Positions 1 through 7,303 of a DNA stretch of 11,437 nucleotides are shown here, in pieces. The stretch comes from Phycisphaerae bacterium SM23_33 (lineage in GTDB: Bacteria; Planctomycetota; Phycisphaerae; SM23-33), in the NCBI GenBank assembly GCA_001303665.1, contig LJUF01000067.1:1-11437 (forward strand). Direction: 5' to 3'. Position 1 is the first letter of the stretch; every line of letters begins with the position of its first letter. The notes beneath the pieces were generated by a model. It was not told the DNA's origin and did not search any database. It saw only the letters and a list, made by a program, of their open reading frames with translations. The translations under genes and the position numbers were made by a program.

Positions 1-1457
1 TTCTCTGGCTGGCGCACCCCCTTCAAACCTCCTCCGTGACCTACATCGTCCAGCGCGCCGAGTCGATGATGGGGATGTTCTTCCTGCTGACGCTGTACTG
101 TGCCATCCGCGGCCACGGGTCAAGACGCCCGGGCTGGTGGCATGCCGCCGCCGCTGTGGCGTGCGTGCTGGGGGCGGGGGCCAAACAGGTCATCGCGGTG
201 GCCCCGCTGATCGTTGTGCTGTACGATCGAGTGTTCCTCTTGCCCACGTTCCGGCAGGCATTCCATCGGCGGAAGTGGCTGTACGCCGGCCTGGCCGTGA
301 CCTGGGTGGTGCTGCCGGTCTTGCTCTTGATGGGGCCGCCGTTGGACGCGGCCGGCTTCGGCGTGGCCGAGTTGGGGCCGCTCAGGTACGCCGCCAGCCA
401 GCCCGGGGTGATCGTCCATTACCTGCGGCTGGCCTTCTGGCCGGACCCGCTGCTGCTGGACTACGGCTGGCCGGCGGCCGAAAGGGTCGGCCAGGTCCTG
501 TGGCCGGGACTGCTGGTGATCGCCTTGCTGGCGGCTACGCTCTGGGCCCTGTGGCGCCGCCCCCCCTGGGGTTTCCTGGGGATGTGGTTCTTCCTCATCC
601 TGGCGCCCACCTCAAGCATCATGCCCATCCGCGACCTGTGCTTCGAGCACCGCATGTACCTGCCCCTGGCGGCCGTTGTCGCGGGGCTGGTGCTGGCCGG
701 CTACCTGGCCGGCAGAGCCCTGCTGGGCCGCCTGAAGCTGCCCCCGGCAGCCCAGGGCGTGGTGGCGCTGTGCGTGGTGGCGGCGGTTACGGCCGGGCTG
801 GGCTGGCGGACGCTGCGGCGCAACCGGGACTATCACGACGAAATCGTCATGTGGCAGGATAACGTCCGCCACCGCCAGGACAACCCGCGGGCACACTACA
901 ACCTGGGCACCGCCCTGGGCAAAGCCGGCAGGTACGCTGAGGGCGTGGTGCATCTTCGGCGGGCGGTGGAGCTGAAGCCCGACTACGCCAAGGCCCACCA
1001 GAACCTGGGCAATGCTCTGGCCAGCCTGGGCGAGCACGTTCAGGCAGTCGAGCACTACACACGATCGCTGCAGCTCAACCCGGACGACTACAAGGCGCAC
1101 TACAACCTGGCCCGCTCCCTGACCGCTCTGGGGCAGACGGACCGGGCGATCGAACATTACCTCATGGCCATCAAGCGCAAGCCCGATTACTCCAAGGCCC
1201 ACGGCGGGCTGGGCGTGCTGCTGCTGGGGAAGAAACGGCTGGACGATGCCATCAGACACCTCAGCATCGCCGTCCAATGCGACCCCAATGATCCGATCAT
1301 CCGGTACAACCTCGGCGCGGGCCTGCTCCAGCAGGGACACGTCGATCAGGCGGCCCGGCACTTCAGGGCTGCGCTCCGGATCGACCCCGATTTCCGCGAA
1401 GCGCGAGCGGCCCTTGCTCTGTGCGAGTCGGCGGCCGCCCCCCGACCGCGGCCATGA
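1..1457 (+). CDS. TMTC-like multi-pass membrane protein with C-terminal TPR array (5' partial)
   Basis: The reading frame is open from the window edge (first whole codon at 3) to TGA at 1455-1457, so the true start lies upstream. A GTG at 36 is in frame but should not be taken as the start, because the codons before it read LWLAHPLQTSS, which continues the family motif HPLQT..VTYIVQRAES. Counting from that GTG, about seven hydrophobic segments lie near residues 11-25, 38-62, 82-100, 154-172, 178-193, 209-228 and 239-258. Conserved landmarks are GAGAKQ (46-51), LDYGWP (141-146) and PTSSIMPIRDLCFEHRMYLP (191-210). From residue 284 (base 885) five TPR units follow, each exactly 34 residues, ending near base 1394, then a short Pro/Arg-rich tail. 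This architecture is that of bacterial relatives of eukaryotic TMTC proteins, a GT-C fold group whose animal members O-mannosylate cadherins. Activity of the bacterial forms is not established, and the N-terminal loop that would carry catalytic acids is missing here. The TPR part probably sits outside the membrane and binds protein partners. Confidence 0.85.
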   Translation, partial: LWLAHPLQTSSVTYIVQRAESMMGMFFLLTLYCAIRGHGSRRPGWWHAAAAVACVLGAGAKQVIAVAPLIVVLYDRVFLLPTFRQAFHRRKWLYAGLAVTWVVLPVLLLMGPPLDAAGFGVAELGPLRYAASQPGVIVHYLRLAFWPDPLLLDYGWPAAERVGQVLWPGLLVIALLAATLWALWRRPPWGFLGMWFFLILAPTSSIMPIRDLCFEHRMYLPLAAVVAGLVLAGYLAGRALLGRLKLPPAAQGVVALCVVAAVTAGLGWRTLRRNRDYHDEIVMWQDNVRHRQDNPRAHYNLGTALGKAGRYAEGVVHLRRAVELKPDYAKAHQNLGNALASLGEHVQAVEHYTRSLQLNPDDYKAHYNLARSLTALGQTDRAIEHYLMAIKRKPDYSKAHGGLGVLLLGKKRLDDAIRHLSIAVQCDPNDPIIRYNLGAGLLQQGHVDQAARHFRAALRIDPDFREARAALALCESAAAPRPRP

Positions 1458-1475
1458 TGCCCGGCGCTGCTGGGA

Positions 1476-1499
1476 TTCGGGCAGGCCCGAAAGGCGGGC
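1476..1499 (+). terminator. Overlapping hairpins after the TPR membrane gene, possible weak terminator
   Basis: TTCGGGC (1476-1482) and GCCCGAA (1485-1491) form a perfect inverted repeat that can fold as a 6-bp stem with a CAGG loop. The same GCCCG (1485-1489) can instead pair with CGGGC (1495-1499) across AAAGG, followed by GTTCTT. The two folds exclude each other. The position, about 20 bases after the stop codon at 1457, fits a 3' end or terminator. There is no real T-tract, so intrinsic termination is uncertain; the symmetry could also be a binding site or chance in G+C-rich DNA. Confidence 0.3.
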
Positions 1500-1503
1500 G
1501 TTC

Positions 1504-1532
1504 TTGACTGCCGAGCAGCATCGCTCTACATT
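1504..1532 (+). promoter_or_regulatory. Candidate sigma70-type promoter for the tRNA gene
   Basis: TTGACT (1504-1509, 5 of 6 matches to the -35 consensus) is followed after exactly 17 bases by TACATT (1527-1532, 4 of 6 matches to the -10). Transcription would start near 1539, giving a leader of about 120 bases before the tRNA. A second, poorer pair overlaps it: TTGACC (1532-1537), 17 bases, TGTACA (1555-1560). No other gene start lies between here and the tRNA, so the tRNA is the likely target. Matches are by eye only. Confidence 0.4.
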
Positions 1533-1659
1533 TGACCTGAAGGCGTGGCCGACGTGTACAGGCAGGCCGGCCCGATCCGCGCACCGGATGCAGGTTACGG
1601 CGACGCCGCGGTTTCCGGGCTTGAAGCTGCCGGCAGGCGCCGGGGGTTGCTTGATCCTC

Positions 1660-1733
1660 GCGCCCGTAGCTCAGATGGACAGAGCAGCGGTCTTCTAAAC
1701 CGCAGGTCGCAGGTTCGAATCCTGCCGGGCGCG
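1660..1733 (+). tRNA. tRNA-Arg (anticodon UCU)
   Basis: A complete cloverleaf can be drawn. The acceptor stem pairs GCGCCCG (1660-1666) with CGGGCGC (1726-1732), with discriminator G at 1733. The D stem is GCTC/GAGC (1669-1672 with 1682-1685) around a loop containing GG. The anticodon stem is GCGGT/ACCGC (1687-1691 with 1699-1703) with loop CTTCTAA, placing the anticodon TCT at 1694-1696, which reads AGA (and AGG by wobble). The variable loop is AGGTC, and the T arm is GCAGG-TTCGAAT-CCTGC (1709-1725). All stems are fully paired. The CCA tail is not encoded (TTC follows), so it must be added after transcription. In a genome of this base composition AGA/AGG are expected to be rare codons. Confidence 0.96.
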
Positions 1734-1773
1734 TTCGCCGAAACCGCGGCGCGCAGAATCGCAATGGATGGAA

Positions 1774-3255
1774 TCAGGGGTCGGAGTCTCCGACGGGCAA
1801 GGGGGGATTGCTCACCTCGTACAGCCGCCCGTCGGCCGTCAGCACGAGCAGGTCGTCGAAACCGTCGGCGTGCATATCGGCGGCCGTCCAGGGCGTGGCC
1901 GGTGTCAGCTTGAAGGGCACGCGCTGCTGGCCGGGCGAGGTCACGGCGCTGCCGGCGTCGGGATCGACCAGGAACGCGCCCATGCCCCGATTCACCAGGA
2001 GCAGTCCGCCACCATCGGCAAGGACAAAGAGGTCAAGCCGGCGGTCTCCGTTGACGTCGATGGCGGCGGCCAGCACGTTCTTCAGCCCGTCACGGTGGGC
2101 CTTGTGGTGTGCGCCCACGGGCTTGCCGGTGAGCCGCTCGTGATCGGCCGGCGGGCCGGCGTCGGCGCCCAGGCCGTAACGAGTGACGCCGTCGCTCCGG
2201 ACGACCATGACGTGGGGCCTGCCGTCGTCGCCCCAGTCTCCGAACGCCGCCGCCGATGGCGCGGCGCCGCCGTTCCACAGGGCCCTGATGGGCCGCGCCC
2301 GCCAGGGCCTGTCCGGGGCGCCCGAATTCTCGAAGGTCAGCAGCCGGCCGTCCGCCAGCAGGATGACCGCGTCGGGTTTCTTGTCGCCGGTGACGTCAGT
2401 CAGCTCGGCGGCCAGCGGCTGCGATGCAGGCGGCAGGTTCAGCGGCGTGCCGGCGGCGGTGAGCTTCTGTCCGTCATTGATCCACAGCCTGCCGCCCAGC
2501 AGCAGATCGACCCTCTGGTCGCCGTTCACATCGCCCAGGGCCCTCCACGACCCGGCGGCCTTCGCCAGGCCCCACGCGGCGGTCGCGTCCTCAAAGCCGG
2601 CGCCGGCCGCAAGGAAAAGCCGCACGCCCCCGGCCGTGCCGATGAGCAGGTCGAGCTTCTTATCGCCGTTCAGATCGGCGGCGGACAGGAAGGTCGGGTT
2701 TGCGACATCCAGTTTTGCCAGCTCCAGGACGCCTGCGCGAAACGCCTCCAGCTCCAGCTTGTCCAGCAGGGCGGGCTTGCCCGCCTTCAACTGGCGGACG
2801 ACGCGGGCCAGGCCGGCGGTCCGGCCCGGGAAGCTCTGCTTGAGGTCGTGCAACTGCACGGTGCGCCACGCCGTCGGACTGACGTTGGGGATGGGCTCGG
2901 CCAGCAGCCAGGTGTCGGCCAGATGCAGCACGGCCGCCGGCTTGCCGCCGTCCTGGCCGGTGAAGATCACCAGCGACCCGCCGGCGGCGACCTCCTTGAT
3001 CAGCTCCGCCGGCGCGGCGAGCTGAACCCGCAGCCGGTCGCCGTCCAACTTCCCTTTCAGCGTCTCCTCCACTTGCACGTCGATCACGCGGTTGTCGGGG
3101 TTCACGCGGAGGACCGTGCCGACCGCCACGACCTGGGCCGTGTCGTAGATCTTACAGACCGGTATGTCCACTCTGATGATGGCGACGGCAGGAACCGCCC
3201 ACGTCAGCAGCAGCACGGCGAGCACCGATCCCAGAAGAGCGGGTGGCAGCCTCAT
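1774..3255 (-). CDS. Exported FG-GAP/VCBS beta-propeller protein (six calcium-loop repeats)
   Basis: This is a 493-residue protein of unknown specific function. I start it at ATG 3255-3253 because an AAGGG sits 8 bases upstream; a TTG one codon earlier would be only 5 bases away. A Sec signal peptide is clear: MRLPP, a hydrophobic core to about residue 22, and an AVA cleavage site near 25. Residues 30-125 form a beta-rich domain with the pattern VVAVGTVLRV...VQVEETLKG, which also occurs in the protein starting at 7300. Six Dx[NTGH]xD-type loops follow at about 194, 242, 287, 340, 400 and 460, for example DLNGDKKLD and DVNGDRRLD. They match FG-GAP/VCBS blades, which bind calcium and build a propeller as in integrin alpha. 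The fourth (DWGDDGRPH) and sixth (DMHADGFDD) are less canonical. No catalytic motif or membrane anchor is seen, so the protein should be periplasmic or surface-located. It is transcribed divergently from the TPR gene at 3434 and converges on the tRNA, ending 40 bases from it. Confidence 0.88.
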   Translation of the reverse strand: MRLPPALLGSVLAVLLLTWAVPAVAIIRVDIPVCKIYDTAQVVAVGTVLRVNPDNRVIDVQVEETLKGKLDGDRLRVQLAAPAELIKEVAAGGSLVIFTGQDGGKPAAVLHLADTWLLAEPIPNVSPTAWRTVQLHDLKQSFPGRTAGLARVVRQLKAGKPALLDKLELEAFRAGVLELAKLDVANPTFLSAADLNGDKKLDLLIGTAGGVRLFLAAGAGFEDATAAWGLAKAAGSWRALGDVNGDQRVDLLLGGRLWINDGQKLTAAGTPLNLPPASQPLAAELTDVTGDKKPDAVILLADGRLLTFENSGAPDRPWRARPIRALWNGGAAPSAAAFGDWGDDGRPHVMVVRSDGVTRYGLGADAGPPADHERLTGKPVGAHHKAHRDGLKNVLAAAIDVNGDRRLDLFVLADGGGLLLVNRGMGAFLVDPDAGSAVTSPGQQRVPFKLTPATPWTAADMHADGFDDLLVLTADGRLYEVSNPPLPVGDSDP

Positions 3256-3263
3256 CAACGTAT

Positions 3264-3268
3264 CCCTT
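3264..3268 (-). promoter_or_regulatory. Ribosome binding site of the FG-GAP gene
   Basis: On the minus strand AAGGG lies 8 bases before ATG 3255-3253. That spacing favours ATG over the in-frame TTG at 3258-3256 and sets the start of the 493-residue protein. Confidence 0.55.
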
Positions 3269-3361
3269 GTCTGGCCGTGACGCCTGATCCCCGGCCGCTT
3301 TCCTTCCGTTCATTGCGTCACGTGCGTCCGGGAATCTCCGCTTCTGTCCCGCCACAGCTTA

Positions 3362-3386
3362 AACACCGGAGCGTCTGGTCGGTGTT
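3362..3386. promoter_or_regulatory. 7-bp dyad in the divergent intergenic region, possible operator
   Basis: AACACCG (3362-3368) and CGGTGTT (3380-3386) are perfect inverted repeats separated by 11 bases, so the centres of the two arms are 18 bases apart. The dyad lies between two divergent gene starts (3255 minus and 3434 plus). It borders the most A+T-rich spot of the interval, GATATACCATACG (3389-3401 area), which could serve as a -10 on either strand. No convincing -35 was found for either gene. A shared operator controlling both genes is an inference; a chance repeat is possible. Confidence 0.3.
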
Positions 3387-3433
3387 CGATATACCATACG
3401 GAACCGATCGCCTGAAAAGACCCGGAGACGGAG

Positions 3434-6400
3434 ATGAGATGGGCGTTTTCTGTTGCCGACAGCACCTTGTGGGCCCTGGTGGCGGTGCTGGGGGCCTTGC
3501 CCGCCGGCGGACTGGCCCAGCAGCCCGGCCCGGAGGACGCGGCGCTGGCGCTGCTCAACGGCGCCCGGCTGGCCTATAACGAGGGCAAGTGCGACCTGGC
3601 CGCGGAGCGCTTCCGCGAATTCCTCAAGCTTTACGGCGGACACAAGCAAGCCCCTTCGGCCCACTACGGTTTGGGGCTGTCGCTGCTGGAGGCGCCGCAG
3701 AAGGATTACGCCGGCGCCATCCAGTCGCTTCAGCAGGTCGTCGGCCGGGGCGATTTCCCCGATCGGCCGCTCGCCCTGTACTACATGGGCGCGGCCCAGC
3801 GCGGCGCCGGCGAGCAGGCCCTGGGCCAGGCGGCGGCCAAGCCGAACGAGGCGCCGCAGCACGGCACCGCGGCCATGCAGAATTTCACCCAGGCCGCACA
3901 GAGCTTCGCTGCGGCGGCGGCCGCATTTGCCGCGCGGGCGACGACGAAGCCGCCCACTCCCCCCGCCGCGCCGCCGGCCGACCTGGAATGGGCGGCCCGG
4001 GCGGGCTGCGACCATGCCGAGATGCTGCTGCGGCTCAGCAAGTTCAAGGAAGCGGCCAGCCTGGCCGAGGCCTTCCTTGCCGATCACGCGATGACCAAGA
4101 GCGGCTGCCGCGACCTGGCGCGGTACCACCTCGGCTACGCCCATTTTGCGATGAAGGATTACCTGGCGGCGGGTCGGGCTTTGAGCCAACTGGCTCCTTT
4201 CCAGCAGGACTTCGGCCTGCACGCCCGTTACCTGCTGGCCCGCACGCACCATCTGGCGGAGGAGCGGCCCGAGGCCGCCGCCCAGTACGAGGCGGTGCTG
4301 GCCGGTTACGAACAGCGCAAGAAGGCGGCCCAGGAGGCCTTGAAGAATCCCGCCGCCCTCAAGCCGCCGCAGAGGGCGTCCTTCGAGGCCCTGGTCAACA
4401 GTCCGCCGCCGGATTACATCCTCCGGGCGTCGTTCTACGCGGCGCTGCTTCTGGCGGAGCAGGGCCAGTACGCCGACGCCCTGGTGGGTTTCTCCGCCCT
4501 GATCCAGAAGTATCCCAAGTCTCCGCTGGTGCCGGAGGCGCAGCTGCGGCAGGGCTACTGCCAGATGGAGCTGAGGAACTTCCCGGAGGCGATCAAGGCC
4601 TTACAGCCCCTGTGCCAGCATCCGCAGTTGTCGGACCGGGCGCTGTGGTGGCTGGGCCGGTCACAGATCGCCGCCGCCGACCCCAAGAACGCGCAGGCGT
4701 ATGCCCAGGCGCTGGCCGCCGCCATGAACAGCATCCGGGCCGCGGCCGACCGCGCCGCCCAATTGGCCCCCTCCGACCCGCAGGCCAAGCTTCGGCGGGG
4801 CGACATCCTGATGCAGCTGGCGGACACCCAGCAGCTGGCCGGGCAGAACAAGGAAGCCGCCGCCACCTACCAGCTCGTGCTCACCGAAAAGGGCAACCCC
4901 GACCGGGCGGAAGAGGCCATGCAGCGGCAAGTGACGGCGCTGCACCTGGCCGGCCAGTACAAGGAATCCGACGCCCTCTGCCAGCAGTTCGAGAAGACCT
5001 ACCCCAACAGCACGCTGTTGCCGGCGGTCCTGTTTCGCGGGGCGGAGGGCGCCTACCTGACCGCGACGGCCGCGGCCAGGAACCCCAACCTGCCGAACCG
5101 CCAGAACGAGCTGCGGCGCCTGTTCGGCGAGGCGATCAGTCGTTACCAGCGGGTGATCCAGGAGTATCCCGAGTTCGCATACGCAAACCTGGCGCGGTAC
5201 GGCATGGCCGCGGCCCATTACCGGCTGGGGCAGTACGCGGATGCCAGGGCGATCCTGGCCCGGATTCCGGAGGCCGATCGCACCGGCGAGCTGGCTGCCG
5301 TCGGCTACCTGCTGGCCGATTGCCTCATCCGCACCTTGCCCGACGAGGCCGGCGACGCACTCCAGGCCGCCCGGCTGGCCCAGCAGGCCCGGCAGGCCGC
5401 CAAGCTGCTGGAGAGCTTCCTCGCCGCCCAGCCCAACAGCCCCCAGGCGCCCGACGCCCTGCTCAAGCTCGGCCATTGCTGCCAGCGCATCGCCGCCGTG
5501 CTGGCCGGTCCTGCCCAGCAGCAGGAGATGCTCACCGCCGCCAAGGCCGCCTACGACCGCTTTCTACAACAGTTCGGCAAGGACCCGTCGCTCCCGGCGG
5601 CCGTGTTTGAACGAGCGAAATGCCTGGCCCTGCTGGGCGACGCCAACGGGGCCAGCGGCGAGCTGAACCGCTTCCGGGCCGATCCGCTCAGGCTCTCGCC
5701 CGTCGCCCCCCTGGCCCTGCTGCGGCTTTCGGCCCTGCTGCGGGCACAGAACAGGCCGGCCGACGCCGCCGCCGTGCTGGCCCAGTGCCGCAGTTGGCAC
5801 GAGGCGGAGTTGCTGAAAGACCCGGCCCGCAGCGATTGGGTTCCGCTGCTGCAATACGAGCATGCCCTGGCGGTCAAGGAATCGGGCAAGCTGCCGGAGG
5901 CCAGGACCATGTTGGAGGCGTTGGCCAAGCAGTTCCCGGCGCACCCGCAGGCGGTCAACGCCCTGTGGCGGGCGGGTGAGTGTCGCCGTGAAGAGCTGAC
6001 GGCCCAGTTGGGCGCGGCCCGGGCGGCAGCGGCCAACCCGGCCGCCAACCCCCAGCAGGCGGCGGCCGCGAAGCAGGCGATGGAACAGGGCCTGCGAGAG
6101 CTGCGGCAAACGATCGACGGCCTTGAACTTCAGGCCGACGGGCTGGGCAGGAGGGCCCCCGGGTCGGAACAGCACCTCCACATGCTGTACGAGGTGGCCT
6201 GGTGCTACCGCGTCCTGGCCCAGGCCCAGATCGAGGCGGCCAGGCACGAACTCCAGCAGCAGGCGCTGGAAGAGGTGCGGGGCAGGCTGGCCAAGCAGCG
6301 GCCGCCGGGTGAGCCCGCGCCGGCCCTGCTGGCGCCGGAGGTGCCGCTGTCGGCGATCTCGATGCGGCTGGCGGAAAGGGCGGCCCGTGACCAGTACAAG

Positions 6401-7303
6401 CGCCTCATCGCCGCCGCGGCCGCCCACAGCGCCCCTTCGGGTGAGCCGCCGCTGGCGATCCAGGCCCGCTTCGAACTGGCCGAGATGCTCGCCCAGCGCG
6501 ACGAGCACGACGCCGCGCTGGCACTGCTGGCCCAGGGGCTGGAAAAGAATCCCCCGCTGGAGCTGGGCGAGCGGATCAGGCTGCGAATGGGCTGCTGCTT
6601 CCTGGCCAAGCAGGATGCCAAGTCGGCGCTGGCCCACGTGCTGGCGCTTGCCCGCAGCGTCGGCAGCCCCCTGAACGAGGAGGCGCGCTACCTGGCCGGT
6701 GAAGCCTACATCCTTCAGCAGGACTGGGCCAACGCCGTCAAGGAGCTGCTGCCCTTCCGCGATCAGGGGCCATTGCAGAACGTGGCCGGCATCAGCGACC
6801 GGGCCCTGCTGCAGCTGGGGCACGCTTACGCCCAGGCGGGGCAATGGGACGCCGCCCGCCACACGCTCAACGTACTCGTGCAGCGGTTCCCGCAGAGCCC
6901 GTGGGTCGGCCAGGCCCACTACGGCATCGGCTGGTCGTGGCAGAGCCAGCAGCAGCACGACCAGGCCGTCAGTGCCTACGCCCAGGTGACGCGGCAGACC
7001 GCGGCCGAGGTGGCCGCCAGGGCGCAGCTCCAGATCGGCCTGTGCCGGCTGGAACAGAAGCGCTATCCCGAAGCGGTCAACGCCCTGCTGGCCGTGCCGC
7101 TTACGTATGATTACCCCGAGTGCAGCGCGGCGGCATGGTGCGAGGCGGCGCGGGCCTACCTGGCCATGAACCAACCCGCCGAGGCGGCGAAGCTGCTGCA
7201 GCGCGTGATGAAGGACCACCCCGGGAGCCGCTGGGCCCAGCTAGCCCAGCAGCGGCTGGCAGAGATAGAGCAGGCGCCGCGGCTGAAGGCCGGAAAGACA
7301 TGA
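3434..7303 (+). CDS. Giant exported TPR-repeat protein (1289 aa)
   Basis: The start is ATG 3434, with GGAGA at 3424-3428 five bases upstream. The N-terminus (Arg at residue 2, hydrophobic stretch at about 10-27, GLA-QQ near 28) is a Sec signal peptide, so the protein acts outside the cytoplasm. Most of the rest is alpha-helical TPR solenoid of the TPR_6 type seen in YbgF/BamD-like envelope proteins. Good units include residues 31-66, 328-392 (AEQGQYADALVGFSALIQKY followed by a second unit), 1125-1185 and 1233-1280 near the C-terminus. Residues about 159-183 are a poly-Ala then Pro-rich linker, and about 857-960 is an Ala/Gln/Glu-rich stretch likely to form coiled coil. No catalytic, heme or metal motif is apparent and there are no further membrane segments. 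TPR solenoids bind peptides or proteins, so a scaffold role for the two propeller proteins encoded downstream is the simplest inference. The stop codon overlaps the next start. TPR count and exact borders need profile searches. Confidence 0.88.
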   Translation: MRWAFSVADSTLWALVAVLGALPAGGLAQQPGPEDAALALLNGARLAYNEGKCDLAAERFREFLKLYGGHKQAPSAHYGLGLSLLEAPQKDYAGAIQSLQQVVGRGDFPDRPLALYYMGAAQRGAGEQALGQAAAKPNEAPQHGTAAMQNFTQAAQSFAAAAAAFAARATTKPPTPPAAPPADLEWAARAGCDHAEMLLRLSKFKEAASLAEAFLADHAMTKSGCRDLARYHLGYAHFAMKDYLAAGRALSQLAPFQQDFGLHARYLLARTHHLAEERPEAAAQYEAVLAGYEQRKKAAQEALKNPAALKPPQRASFEALVNSPPPDYILRASFYAALLLAEQGQYADALVGFSALIQKYPKSPLVPEAQLRQGYCQMELRNFPEAIKALQPLCQHPQLSDRALWWLGRSQIAAADPKNAQAYAQALAAAMNSIRAAADRAAQLAPSDPQAKLRRGDILMQLADTQQLAGQNKEAAATYQLVLTEKGNPDRAEEAMQRQVTALHLAGQYKESDALCQQFEKTYPNSTLLPAVLFRGAEGAYLTATAAARNPNLPNRQNELRRLFGEAISRYQRVIQEYPEFAYANLARYGMAAAHYRLGQYADARAILARIPEADRTGELAAVGYLLADCLIRTLPDEAGDALQAARLAQQARQAAKLLESFLAAQPNSPQAPDALLKLGHCCQRIAAVLAGPAQQQEMLTAAKAAYDRFLQQFGKDPSLPAAVFERAKCLALLGDANGASGELNRFRADPLRLSPVAPLALLRLSALLRAQNRPADAAAVLAQCRSWHEAELLKDPARSDWVPLLQYEHALAVKESGKLPEARTMLEALAKQFPAHPQAVNALWRAGECRREELTAQLGAARAAAANPAANPQQAAAAKQAMEQGLRELRQTIDGLELQADGLGRRAPGSEQHLHMLYEVAWCYRVLAQAQIEAARHELQQQALEEVRGRLAKQRPPGEPAPALLAPEVPLSAISMRLAERAARDQYKRLIAAAAAHSAPSGEPPLAIQARFELAEMLAQRDEHDAALALLAQGLEKNPPLELGERIRLRMGCCFLAKQDAKSALAHVLALARSVGSPLNEEARYLAGEAYILQQDWANAVKELLPFRDQGPLQNVAGISDRALLQLGHAYAQAGQWDAARHTLNVLVQRFPQSPWVGQAHYGIGWSWQSQQQHDQAVSAYAQVTRQTAAEVAARAQLQIGLCRLEQKRYPEAVNALLAVPLTYDYPECSAAAWCEAARAYLAMNQPAEAAKLLQRVMKDHPGSRWAQLAQQRLAEIEQAPRLKAGKT
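7300..7303 (+). other. ATGA start-stop overlap (translational coupling)
   Basis: The TGA of the TPR gene (7301-7303) overlaps the ATG of the next gene (7300-7302). GGAAAG at 7292-7297 may act as a ribosome site. Such overlaps usually mean one messenger RNA and coupled translation, supporting an operon. Confidence 0.85.

Noticed and set aside
1246..1698. Small plus-strand open frame overlapping the end of the TPR membrane gene and reaching the tRNA
   Set aside because: It is out of phase with the five well-formed TPRs, runs into the tRNA, and has no motif of its own.
1660..1740. tRNA gene as an integration (att) site for a mobile element
   Set aside because: I found no second copy of the tRNA 3' end in the window and no integrase or transposase gene.
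1736..1751. Hairpin CGCCG-AAACCG-CGGCG as a tRNA terminator
   Set aside because: The stem is only 5 bp, has no following T-tract, and such stems are common by chance in this base composition.
1768..3579. A 603-codon open frame on the plus strand over the FG-GAP gene and the intergenic region
   Set aside because: It is antisense to a protein with a signal peptide and six calcium loops, runs into the start of the TPR gene, and resembles no protein family.
3589..5610. A 673-codon plus-strand frame inside the TPR gene
   Set aside because: It is rich in Arg, Gly, Pro and Ala with no recognisable motif, and is an out-of-phase shadow of the TPR reading frame.
7120..7299. An N-terminal extension of the 606-residue FG-GAP protein by 60 codons
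   Set aside because: The extension lies wholly inside the TPR gene, would bury the signal peptide, and the ATG at 7300 with its ATGA overlap is the natural start.
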